From: Anthostomella pinea
Lineage: Eukaryota; Ascomycota; Sordariomycetes; Xylariales; Xylariaceae
Direction of reading: 5' to 3'
Length of the DNA: 64,000 bases
NCBI GenBank assembly: GCA_963556695.1
Contig: CAUWAG010000003.1
Span: 5,766,001 to 5,830,000 of the forward strand
The translations under genes were made by a program, and so were the position numbers. The notes below the pieces were generated by a model, which made no database searches, was not told the DNA's origin, and worked only from the letters and a program-made list of their open reading frames with translations. This document shows positions 33,710 through 43,576 of this stretch, one piece after another. Positions within the stretch are counted from its first letter, which is position 1. The number at the start of each line of letters is the position of its first letter.

Positions 33710-36124
33710 ATGGCGGCGAACCTGCAGCCGAGCCCCAGGAGGCTCGCCACGTTCCGCAACTCGGTGTTCGACCGATTCCGCCACTACCGGCAGGGCACGC
33801 GCTGGGACCCCGTCGCGCGCGCCCGCGCCGCCTTCGGCAACCCGCAGCTGCCGCTCCAGGGCGAGCCCCCGCTACTCGAGACGCCTGGCCAGGGCTCGGC
33901 GGTACTAGTCCAGTACGCGCCGATGCTGCGCGACAGGGTGGACATCGACCTGCTCTCCAGGTCGGGCGCGAGAAAAGACAAGGTGCCGGCCAAGATCGTC
34001 GAGGCGTGGGAGAGTCTCCAGAGGCCGAAGAAGGAGTTTAGTCTTGCTGGTAATCGCGTGGTCAGGTATAATCGTTGTCTGGGCTGGGACGGGAACGGGC
34101 TGGCGGCTGCTTTTAGCGATGTTGATGGGAATAGGGTGACGGGCAGGTCGTGGGTTGCTAAGATGGCCTTTGGGGACTCGGAGGATGTGGGGTACTTGGA
34201 GGATGAGAAGGATATCAGTAAGCATACTCTGGTGTTGCTATGTTATATACCGCAAGAGGTGAGAGCCGACGGGGTCATGGGGAAGATGGCTGATTGCGTA
34301 CTCCCACTTCGCGCTTGCAAGACTGACCGCCCGGTGCCGCAGTGCGTGTAAGTTGCTCCGGCGTCTATCATTTCTTGATAGTAGGCCCCGCGACCCCTGG
34401 GACTCGGCTCAAAATCAGTATAGGAGCTAGCGAAATCCGAGCACATCGTCCAGCTCGTCGACTTCAACGGCGACGAACCGGTCTCCGATGACGAGGACAC
34501 GGAGATGCCGGACATGGGGAACACGGGGCGCAGGAGAAGCAGTGGTGCTGAGAAGCGCACGCGGGACGACAACGACAAACCGGCTGACCCGAAGAGACGG
34601 AGGACTGCTTCTGGGAAGCCGCCGTTGCCGGTCATTATTATGGAGATGCTCGAGCATGGAGACTTGCTGCACTTTATCTTCAAGGTGCGGGTGCATAACG
34701 AGACGGTTCCGAATACGGTGTTGTGGCGGTTTTTCGTTTGGTTATAGCGTCATGGTTTCATGCGCACCTGAGTCAGAGTTGAGTTAGCTGACGATGAACA
34801 CGTTGCGAGATGCAGTGATCAGAATTTGCATCGCCATGGCATACAAGCCGGCGAGTCTGGCGGAGAACGAGAATAATCCCGGCCCTATCACAGAGACGGT
34901 ACCGGATCGTCTGGAGGATACGCCATCTCGATTGATACATTTCGATTTTGACCCTGCCAATGGTACGGTACGAGTATTTCGAGAGGGGATAACCCGGCTA
35001 ACAAGAGGCAGCATTCATCGGAGCCATAGGACCGACTCTCAGCGAGCATGGCTTGACGCCGATACTCAAGGTACCTCGCACGTCGGAGCCCCATTTATTG
35101 TCCCACTTACTCACTCGACCAGCTTGGTGATTTTGGACTGGCAGAGGAGGTAGAAGAGGATCAGAATGACTTGTGAGTGAGCGTTATTGAAACCACGGAT
35201 GCACCACAGCTGACTCCGTGTTCGGTTACTACGACACTATCCGCCAGTTTGGAAAGGTCGGCTTCTTTGCCCCGGTGAGCAGAGCTAGCATGCTAGCGAC
35301 GGGAAGAATAACTGACCATAAAACCACAGGAGCAAATCTGCAGTGACTGGGACTACATTCCCAGGGACGCAGGCCTTCTCAAGAACCACCAGATAGCCGA
35401 GAACTATCACGTTCATACCAACGTGTGGGCTATAGCACTCGTAAGCCATCTCCTTCGTCTGAACCCTACCGGTATCACATGTCCAACACTACCTTCAAAG
35501 ATCGAAAAAACACTCATAACCCTCAGCCGCCCCCTACAGCCACCGACGCCGACCAAGACCACCATAAGACCCCCGGACAACAAGACAGAGTACCACACCT
35601 ACGGCTTCCATCTGAACCGGGACGAGTACAACCACGTCGACCGCGATCTCCTGGCCGTGCTGCTCCGCTGCCAGGCCCATCTCCCCGAGGACCGCCCGAA
35701 ACTGCACGAGTTGGAGCAGTACGTCGTTACGCAGGTGGGCGACAAGAGCTACCCTAACGAGACAGACGACCAGGTCCGGGCTGGGATGCAGAAGATACTG
35801 TATGATGCGCCGCCGCTGTTGACGCCGCCGCCGACGCCGCGGGCCGCGCAGCCGTTGGTGGGCACGGGGCCGGTCGTGCCTAATCCGGTCCATGTGTTTT
35901 CTCGTAAGTGGAAGATCTCACCAGTTGTGGAAAATCTGTCTTTGGCAGAGTTTTATGCTGATTGGCATCGTTTGGTAATTACAGCCCAGGGGAGCAAGGT
36001 CCCGCCAGGGGCGCCGGTGCCGGCCACTACGCCGCGGCCGCGTACGCCTACTCGTGCGGCTCGGGTGCTGGCGGTTGATGATGATTATGGCGATAGTGAT
36101 GATGATGCTATGGATACTGGCTGA
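33710..36124 (+). CDS. Fungal protein kinase-like gene with a probable 5-nt microexon
   Basis: Proposed exons are 33710-34217, 34343-34347, 34424-34735, 34788-34962, 35012-35070, 35123-35172, 35210-35274, 35330-35440, 35501-35903 and 35985-36124 (about 608 aa once one phase fault is allowed). Kinase parts are the ATP-binding lysine in RSWVAKMAFGD; helix C with DEKDIMRELAKSEHIVQLVDF, formed only through the microexon; hinge PVIIMEMLEHGDLLHF; LIHFDFDPANAFIG in place of HRDxxxxN (HFD); LGDFGLAEE (DFG); GKVGFFAPEQ (APE); and HTNVWAIAL. The long N-terminus and the acidic, Arg-rich insert (GDEPVSDDEDTEMPD) are not conserved kinase parts. Uncertain points: the donor GTTTGG and acceptor around 34788-34809, the junction 35173-35209 (37-nt gap, does not close in frame), and whether 35904-35984 is spliced. 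If the phase fault is real, the gene is broken after DFG. The family is fungus-specific; its substrate is unknown. Confidence 0.75.
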
Positions 36125-36572
36125 AGGGATACATTGAAAGACTCTTTTTCTGCTTGTTAGAGTGGGTTTAGGACATCCAAGCCTCGTTCATAGTGATAGA
36201 GGAGGCATTGAGCATAGTCAGTTGGGAACGAGTCTCTTTCGAGTCGGCTACGAGGAACAGATTGGGATGTTGCTCTACCACTTGAGATGGCTGCATGCAC
36301 TTGGAAAGGGAGGTATATAGTAGGTTAGCAACACAAGTTGTAACCATCTCACGAGGAGCTCGTGATGGCATATTCGTGTCGCAGGAATGATGGCAGCTTT
36401 GCGAAACAAGAATAACTCGGGTGAAGCTGGCTTAGAATTCACGGCATGAGAAAACAACAAACAATGGTCTGTGGCAATCGAAAAGCAGCCTCCCACCTTG
36501 CGCCTCGCCATCCAACGCCAGCGCTACCTCCGTACTACAGAGCAGCTGGAAACATCAAACAAAAGGCGTCCG
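36125..36572. other. 3' spacer between convergent genes
   Basis: Only the shared 3' flanks of the kinase and the decarboxylase-fold gene are here; no gene is seen. Confidence 0.5.
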
Positions 36573-37500
36573 TCAGAGCTTGGTTCGGGGCGGGTCCCAG
36601 TATTCGCCCAACCCGAAGTCGACATCCGCGTTCTCCAGCTTGACGCCGACCTGCCACCGTCCCAGGCCCGGCCAGAAGTTCTCGTGCTCCACGGTGCTGG
36701 CCATGCTTCCCAGGTCGTCCCTCTGCGACATGTCGACCCAGCCCACCATGGCACGTCGCGTCGACTGCGCGGGCATGATCCTGGCCCAGCGGTCGGTGCC
36801 TGGCAGCTCGCCCTGGGCGCCGTCGCCTGCCGGCAACGGCGGCTGCACAAGGGAGGCGTCGAAGCCGATGTACTTCAGCCACGATAGCGAGAATGGGAAT
36901 CTGGGCGCCCAGCGGATGGGCTGGAATGTCGCCTGGAAGAGCGGCCTGTCGCTCGCTTGCGCCTCTGATACGTCGCCCGAGGTGTCGTGCGGGTAGACCT
37001 TGACGCTGGTTGAGCCATCGGTGAGCTCGCCCCATTCGAACTTCGCGAGGTGCTTTGGGATGTTCCAATCTACGGTGTTGGCAAGTCAGCTGACCAGTAC
37101 CTACTGCAGGTAAGCAAGAAGCGCATAGAGAGGGCGACCCACTCGTCCTCCCATTCCAGCACGTATACTTCTGCGATACGTAAATCCGCGTGATTCGCGC
37201 GTTCTTCTTCGTCGTCCGCCTGACCTTTTCATCCCCCTTTTCGTACGCGAAGGCGCCCGGACAGACGATGAGCTCGTCGTAGGGCCCGATGGGGCTCTCG
37301 GTGTAGCGGATGATCTGGATCTGGCCCAGCCCGCCGATGTGCCTGCCCGACGACTCGGGGGCGGCGAAGGGTGAGTCCCGCTCTAGCGGCGAGTAGGTTT
37401 GCTTTGGTAGGTTGCCGGCTTTGCACCAGAAGGACACCATGTATACGGTGCCCTTCAGCCTCCAGGGCGCGGGCACTGGTACGATGGGCTTATCGTCCAT
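36573..37500 (-). CDS. Acetoacetate decarboxylase-fold protein
   Basis: Two exons, 37500-37143 and 37069-36573, flank a 73-nt GTGGGT...TAG intron and give 284 aa. The start ATG is followed by a short lead (MDDKPIVPVPAPWRLKGTVY). The pattern W.LKG..Y...F...........PLE, the strand pair GGLGQIQIIRYTESPIGPYDELIVCPGAF and IYVSQKYTCWNGR...NWNIPKHLAKFEW (the 'northwestern' YDEL/GR-WNIPK signature) is that of the acetoacetate decarboxylase superfamily in fungi. In the bacterial enzyme a Schiff-base lysine does the chemistry; I cannot confirm its equivalent here, so the reaction is unassigned. Fungal members occur in secondary-metabolite and unknown loci. It is intact and convergent with the kinase gene. 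Confidence 0.78.
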
Positions 37501-38425
37501 CTTTTGCTTGAATGTGGGTGTCGTGGTTCTGCTTCTTCTGGTGATGTAGGTTGCAAGTACACAGATGTAGGGTTGAGGGGATTGCTGGGATTGCTGGGAG
37601 TTTTTCGCTGAAGGAAGGCAAGCGGTTTGTGTAGGACAGCGGTGATCTCACTCGTTGGACAAACAGAGGTTGTAACCTTGTGACCTCCTGTGGATGTGAA
37701 TGTAAGGGATGCAAGTGGGTCCTCTTCTCGGCAGGTCCCCCGAGATTATGCAGAGGTACATTATTTATGCAAGCCGCCGAGTGAGGGGAATTGGCCACCT
37801 CGCCCTCGGTACCTCGGATTGCAACGTCACGTCCAGCTGCCTACCATAAATCTTCGTGCGGCTTTCTCTTGTCCATGGAGGTTGAGATCATGCTGATGTC
37901 TGATGTTTGGTGCAGGCAGCATTCAGGAGGCGCTGCTCGTTGTACCGGGGTTATGTATCTAACATAACTAGGGGGAGACGCCAGACCAAATACGACCATC
38001 AGACCTCGTCACATTTCTCAACAGTTCATCGTCACTGTGTTCATTCGAAGTGTCCACCCATAGTTGCGAGGCCGCCATTGTTTGGCCAGTGGAAATGACA
38101 AGAACTGCGTGATCCGGTGTTTGAAATTGCATCGTTACTGGTCTAGATTGCATCTGTCTGTGTCGGAAGATGGCCAGAGCTGCGCACGTGGGTGCGGTGG
38201 ACGGTCATTGACGGACGCATGTTCATCTGAAGCATGTCAGAAGACTGATTCGGTACTGTTTGCCTCCCCTCAGTGAATGCTGGCTTGCGATTCATTATCT
38301 CACCAGATACGCGGTGAATATCTCACGGCCTCCCGAACACGCCAGATGTCTATTTATCTCAAGGCTTCTCTGTTCACATTTGACTTCCAACTACCACCTG
38401 GGTTATCATCACACCAAAACCCAGT
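37501..38425. other. Divergent spacer between decarboxylase-fold and BTB genes
   Basis: Both flanking genes read outward from here, so it probably carries both promoters. No gene is supported. Confidence 0.5.
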
Positions 38426-39838
38426 ATGGAGGGTACTCAAAAGGCACTACCGCGACTGGGAAAGCCGGGCGATCCTATCGAGATCGAGTGGTGGTCCAAG
38501 GATCCGAAAGACCACACCATCGGAAAGCATCTCGAGAAAGCGTAAGCCGCCCAATCTGTCGCTCGATGAGTTACTCATGGACTTAGTTATTGGGGATCTA
38601 GCGACTTCAGCGATGCGAAGATCGTATGCCAGAAGAAAGAATGGGATGGCGGCATTCTCCCCTTTCTTCAAGAAGACCTTCTCGGGAAACTTCAAGGTCG
38701 GTGTGTCCAAACTTGAGTCTAGCGCACTTGTTGAACTTTTGACAGGAGGCTCGTGAGGGTTCTCTGGATCTGAGCGAAGAGGTGCCCCACATCGTCGAGG
38801 CAATTATTGCGTACATCTATCGTGGAAGTGAGTCAGGGCAGACTCCTGTGTTTCGGGGATAAGAAAGCTGACACCAGACGCAGGAATCCGACTGCAAGTT
38901 CCGTACACGAATGACCTTGGTTCTCGTGGCCCTTTCGTGCAGCTTGTCCAACTGCACAATCTTGCCGACTTCCTCATGATGGACAAGTTGAAGGCCCAGG
39001 TCCGCACCAGTATCCAGACATTGGCACGCCTCTATGGGCCCTTGGGAACACTCGTCGAACTCGGGTTCAGAACTGGGTTCAGCGTGTACCCAACCTCCAC
39101 GACAGACCAGTTCTTCCAATATCTCCCCGCGCAAGACTTTCCCATGGCGCTTGGGATGGCCTACGCTCCCAACGCCCCCGAAGCCGAGGAGATGAAGCAT
39201 CTCTTTGTGCGCATTGGGTTGGCTCTCTACACCGGTGGTGTCAAACAGTGCGTATTATGGTTGATCTTGTTGATAACGTGTATTCTCGTGATTCTGATGA
39301 GAGTGTGTGTATCTGAAGGATCTGCTGGTGTAAGCTACAGGGCCCGAAATTGCCCTAGAGCCCCTGTCGGTGCACTGCCACCTCCCTGACTCCACTGTGG
39401 CTTGCGTGCCATTTGACAGGTGGCAGATATCGAGTCAAGCTTACAAAGTCCATTTTCACGGACAATCCTCTGTTTGCAGCGGACATGTTGGAACTACTGA
39501 CCAGACAGAGCGCGATTGACCGGCACGGCGGCGTAATCACGATCAACCATCGACTCGGCGTCGAGGGGGAGATGAATATGGCCATTGAAGGAGTCAAGCC
39601 ACGGCCGACCGATATGATGGACTGCATGTGGGTATCTACTACAAGCGACTCTGAGGATCCTGATGGTGACTCTGAGGACCCTGATGATGTGGATAGCCCG
39701 GTCGCACGGGTTGATGCGCATCCAGTGGTTCTCAACACAACTACAAGTACACTTTATGGACCTCAAAGCTCACTGGCTCAAGGTAACAGAGGATGGAGAG
39801 GGCTCTTCGAGGGGCTGCCGTATAGCCCAGGCGTATAG
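38426..39838 (+). pseudogene. BTB/POZ domain gene, probably broken
   Basis: Exon 1 (38426-38541, from ATG 38426) joins over a 46-nt intron to a BTB core: SDFSDAKIVCQKKEW, then (in another frame) SPFFKKTFSGNFK, then after an intron (38696-38746) EAREGSLDLSEEVPHIVEAIIAYIYRG, and after the next intron LQVPYTNDLGSRGPFVQLVQLHNLADFLMMDKLKAQV. This is the usual order of fungal BTB proteins, which act as protein-protein adaptors, some for Cullin-3. The core switches frame inside the run CTCCCC at 38657-38662, where family members have a longer VHxAIL...SPFF link. A second break lies at 39340-39420, where VHCHLPDSTVACVPFD and RYRVKLTKSIFTDNPLFAADM are in different frames. Two breaks make a pseudogene likely. 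A decayed paralog of the 3' part lies at 55340-55560. Confidence 0.75.
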
Positions 39839-40018
39839 CTCAGGCTCTCCATAGTGGTCCATGGCCTCACCCAATTACCGCTCCGATTAGCAGGTCTATC
39901 TAACTTGATCCGCTCCGTGATACTGATGGCAATAACCAGCTGTCCCCTAGCGAACGAGCCTTCCGTAGTATAGATCGCGATGTGGTCATGCGTCTCTCGG
40001 CCGTAAAGTCTGCGTTCT

Positions 40019-40216
40019 TGTTGGATTCTGGGCTACGTTAGCCCATCCATAGTCATCCTTCAGGATCACCATCCCCATTCGTGACTCTGTCACATACGTG
40101 GCCAACATAAGGCCACGTATCCTTTCCTTTAGTATCTTGGATATATATAGGGCCACTCTGGCCGCTCCAGAGTAGCTGGAATTCTTCTCCTTAATAGAAC
40201 ACTTTGAAATCTCACA
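40019..40216 (-). repeat. Dispersed repeat, copy 2 (inverted)
   Basis: Reverse complement of 24628-24823, including the conserved 10-bp palindrome arms around 40098-40125. The match stops abruptly on both sides. Confidence 0.8.
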
Positions 40217-40224
40217 GTTCTGTG

Positions 40225-40497
40225 CTATCCTTGTACGCTTACCGGCTGTCGGTGTTCGAGTCTTCGCCCTCGGAGTGAAAGATCCGCCGGTATCAAGGCC
40301 GATATGTCGGCACTGACACTGCCAGGATGGCCACTATAAGTTCCACGATGAACAACATCGCTTCCGGCGCACCGTCCACTGATTATATGCTGGTCAGGAT
40401 CGTACAGGCCGCACTTGCCGGTTGACTCACACCTTCCATCGTTGGCCAGATATCGCAGGGAGAAAGTAAAATAGCTCACGATGCCGATGACACAAGA
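40225..40497 (-). pseudogene. ATG-less coding fragment abutting the repeat
   Basis: An open frame of about 90 codons without an ATG reads CVIGIVSYFTFSLRYL...NDGRCESTGKCGLYDPD and ends eight bases from the border of repeat copy 2. A small Cys-bearing segment (GRCESTGKCG) gives a weak look of a secreted protein, but I cannot name a family. It may be the remnant of a gene cut by the repeat, or chance. Confidence 0.25.
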
Positions 40498-40664
40498 TTA
40501 ATTTTATTGTTATGCTTCCCGACCGCAAGGAAAGAGCGAAACCCAAATGCCTCAGAATACAACAAAAAAGAAAGCCCAGTACTTTACGCAAAGTCTAATA
40601 GATTGAAACGCCACAAATCATTTCCATCCACGAAAACATTAACCCATGGAGTCCATAGGCTCAG

Positions 40665-40703
40665 GCCGATGCCTCACACGCCGATGCCTCACACGCCGAT
40701 GCC
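40665..40703 (+). repeat. 15-bp tandem repeat, 2.6 copies
   Basis: Unit GCCGATGCCTCACAC is repeated exactly twice, followed by a partial third copy. Confidence 0.85.
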
Positions 40704-41315
40704 ATAAGCGCTGGGGGCATGTCATGTTGGAGCCAACGAAGAAAAAAAACAACCAAAAAAATCTTAGTCCAGGCAAACTACATGACCAAACTTACCTGCT
40801 TCCTAAGGCGAGCGTGAGAGACAGCACGATCTTCGTCTTCCCAGGTAGCTGCAGCTTCCAGACCATTGGGGTGGCTATAATTACTAGATCTGAAACCATC
40901 GACATACAATCAGGGCTCCTAGTCGTGGACACCGGGCCCCAAAGCATCTATTATGAGCCAGGGTAGCCATTGCTGAGACTGCATGCTTGCTATGACCTCA
41001 GACTGGCCGTGGTAGTGGTGGTTGACTGATCAATTATCAGGGGCCTTTTGTCGAGACGACGACGCCAATGACTGGATCCCCAAGAGGTGTGAGGTCTGAG
41101 ACTCAGCCTGTAGCCCCTCAGGAGCTCAAAACATAACGCCATGCATCATAAGCGTGTATAGTACGAGAATATGCGGATGGGAATAGGTGTTTGCGTTTGG
41201 ATGGACGAGTCTGCGGTCAATCGCATCATCAGGAGCAAATATGTAGACAAGTGAGCGTCAGACAGGTCCGAAGTGCAAAACTATAAAGGGTCGAGAAGTT
41301 TCCGCCTCCAATATA

Positions 41316-41415
41316 TCATCGCGGAATGATTGCCGCAAGCTCCGAGCACCGCACCTCGTAGGATTTCATCGCGGAATGATTGAAGTAAGATTTCGAGAGC
41401 CGCACCTCGGAGGCG
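41316..41415 (+). repeat. 50-bp tandem duplication
   Basis: Two units starting TCATCGCGGAATGATTG at 41316 and 41366 both continue to a GCACCTCG(T/G)AGG segment, with diverged middles. Confidence 0.75.
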
Positions 41416-42337
41416 TCGATTTCCAAGGTAGGGTTCTTGTTTCCAGCTAAGGATGCTTGACCAAATGGTTGAATGTTCTTCGGGTCATTCAACACACCGT
41501 GATGAGACGTGAACTTGTACTCAACCCAACATGTGTTTTCCATACGGCCAAGTGCCTTGAATATACCACTCACTATCCTACTGGAAGTTCCCAGTGCAAG
41601 GTCATCAGTGGCCTTTGCGTAAGTGCTCCATAAGGTACCCTAACTAGAGGCGTCAATTAGAGAATTTTCTCCTAGTAAGGAATGGTATCAAGCCCACATA
41701 GTCTCAAGGTTGGGGGATAACTGCACTAGTCTACGTGGCGATCTTTACGAATTGGCAAGATAGCGAAACTGAAGGATATTGCATCATGCAGGCTTCGAGG
41801 GACGTTTTCTTAACCCATAGAGGCTGTATTTCCTTCAAGTCATGAATCTGATAATTGTTGTTGTTTGTTTGTTTGTTTGTTTGTTTTGTATTTAACGTGG
41901 GGGGTAGCTCCTCAGTAGTGCAAACCACGCCTCCCAGAGCCATTACATCGCAAGGTTGTAGAGGTGTCAAATTAGATACATTCAGATCTGCGCACGAGCC
42001 TATCCTCGCTGTAGCGGTACCAATCTGGAGTGTTCAGATGGTTTTAGTCAATACCCAAGCACGATTCCGTCAGAAAAACCTCCTATCTAGTGACAAAGCG
42101 ACCCAGTGAATCTCAGTTCTCTGGTGTACATATCGTTCCAGTAGCCGTTCGATATATGTCGCATTGGTGGGTGGAGTAGGTGTTTGGTATCTGCTGGCAA
42201 GGGAAACCACAAGGGGGAAAACCTCGCAGGAGTGGGTATTGTGGAGACAAGCTGCTTGGCTATCGGGCTCTGCAATAATGGGGCCTCTCCACTGTCGTGT
42301 GCTGGTTATCGACTCGCACAAGCCGGGTCAGAAAGGG

Positions 42338-42429
42338 GGCCATAGCAGGATTCGAACCCACTTGTTCTCGTCGCCCACCGCACAAACGAGAACACAACCA
42401 GGCGCATTTGATCATTGCGCCATACGGCC
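42338..42429 (-). ncRNA. tRNA-like Pol III element
   Basis: Read on the minus strand, the 92-nt segment has a 7-bp acceptor-type stem (GGCCGTA with TATGGCC, one G-T pair), an A-box-like TGGCGCAATGATC with a 4-bp D stem (GCGC/GCGC), and a B box GGTTCGAATCC in a T-arm position. The middle does not fold as a normal anticodon arm. After CCTGGTTGTG comes a strong 7-bp hairpin (GTTCTCG...CGAGAAC) around a 16-nt loop. So it may be a decayed tRNA, a tRNA with an intron or unusual arm, or the tRNA-derived head of a SINE. I cannot name an anticodon. Confidence 0.5.
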
Positions 42430-43022
42430 GAATCTGATAATATATACGGTCTTTGCTCATCATTGGTGGTGATGTCACGATTCTTGGCGCGTAAGCTCCC
42501 GCATTGGGCTTCATGTGCCTAACCCAGCAGATCGAGAGATGGTATCAATCTTAGAACCAATTTAGGCTCTGCCGCAACCTTGAGCAAATTGAGAATTTTT
42601 GGGTGGCTTATGGCTGAACCTTATTAATATTCTCCCTCAACCTCAACGCCAATATGGGTCCAGCGAAACCTTCATCTTTCTCCGATAAGTTACAAGAGCC
42701 CTATATGGACCCGTATCCTCGCGGGTCAGTAATCTGACTGCTACGAAAACACTGCAGTCTCTTCTCCAATCTCTTCTCCAACCAACTCCCATTCTCTCAC
42801 CAACCCCCATACTCTCGCCATTCCCACTCTTCCACTATCTCCTTATCTCACCACGGCTTATTTTTCCGACACCTCTCATTTTCGAAAAAACTACAGTAGG
42901 GAATCGCTTCCCACTAGTGGTTATCCAGAAGACTCCGACAATCCAACCTAAATACTACGTTAACATACCCGCTACTCTATACGCTAACAGACTCGTACGT
43001 ATTGCCCAAAACCCTATGAACG
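42430..43022. other. Spacer before solo LTR
   Basis: Pyrimidine-rich tracts (TCTTCTCCAA repeats) lie at about 42755-42860. No gene is seen. Confidence 0.5.
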
Positions 43023-43508
43023 TGTTACGAACCAACGAGGCGTACAGGGAATGAGGCCCGCTGGCAGGCCCAACAAGATGGACAGTAACTGGAAGAACCC
43101 GGGAGAACGCACGGGCTAAGGAAACGTCTAGGTCACGTGATCAAGACATCACGTGATGGATAGCTTGGATAGCGAGGTTATCCAACATATCCAGGATAGC
43201 TTGGATAGCAAGGTTATCCAACATATCCACCCCATCAGTAAGGGAGAGATTGGATATATAAGGATACACTTCTTAGCTAGACAGATAAACAGTCTCTACC
43301 TCAGTGATCAATCTAAGCATCTTAGCCAACCCTAAGGTGGGAGAAATCTCCTGACGACTCGACTATTCAGTGAACCCAGTTCAGACCAAGCCCCAGCATC
43401 TGAGTGTCTTCTAGTTAACAGAAGCCTCTATCGTCTTTTGTGTTAACTTACCTCAGAACATAAACCCTATAGAACCCTTTAGCCTTATAGGTTAGACGGC
43501 TCGTCACA
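43023..43508 (+). mobile_element. Solo LTR, family B (486 bp)
   Basis: It begins TGTTACGAACC and ends GGCTCGTCACA (TG...CA with imperfect inverted ends) and is flanked by the exact 5-bp duplication GAACG (43018-43022 and 43509-43513). A 36-bp direct duplication lies inside at 43158-43229, and a TATATAAGG box follows at about 43252-43261. No internal retrotransposon sequence is attached. It ends 68 bp before the start codon of the dead RNA ligase gene. Confidence 0.85.
43158..43229 (+). repeat. 36-bp tandem duplication inside the solo LTR
   Basis: The two units start GGATAGCTTGGATAGC at 43158 and 43194 and differ at one base. They lie upstream of the LTR's TATA-like box, where enhancer duplications in U3 often occur. 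Confidence 0.85.
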
Positions 43509-43576
43509 GAACGAAAAACCAATTGGACTGACGCCTCTTGGTACAAGATAACGCCCCGTTAAGAAGAATCTCCATC

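Larger units (their letters stand above)
39839..42337. other. 2.5-kb repeat-bearing spacer
   Basis: It contains the inverted copy of the 196-bp repeat (40019-40216) and several short tandem repeats (listed separately), a (TTTG)n run at about 41860-41886, and one ATG-less open frame at 40225-40500. No intact gene is seen. Confidence 0.5.

Noticed and set aside
34218..34347. Kinase exon 1 continuing to 34345 before one intron with donor GTGTAA
   Set aside because: It keeps frame but inserts 44 residues without kinase character into the N-lobe and uses a weak donor next to a strong GTAAGT.
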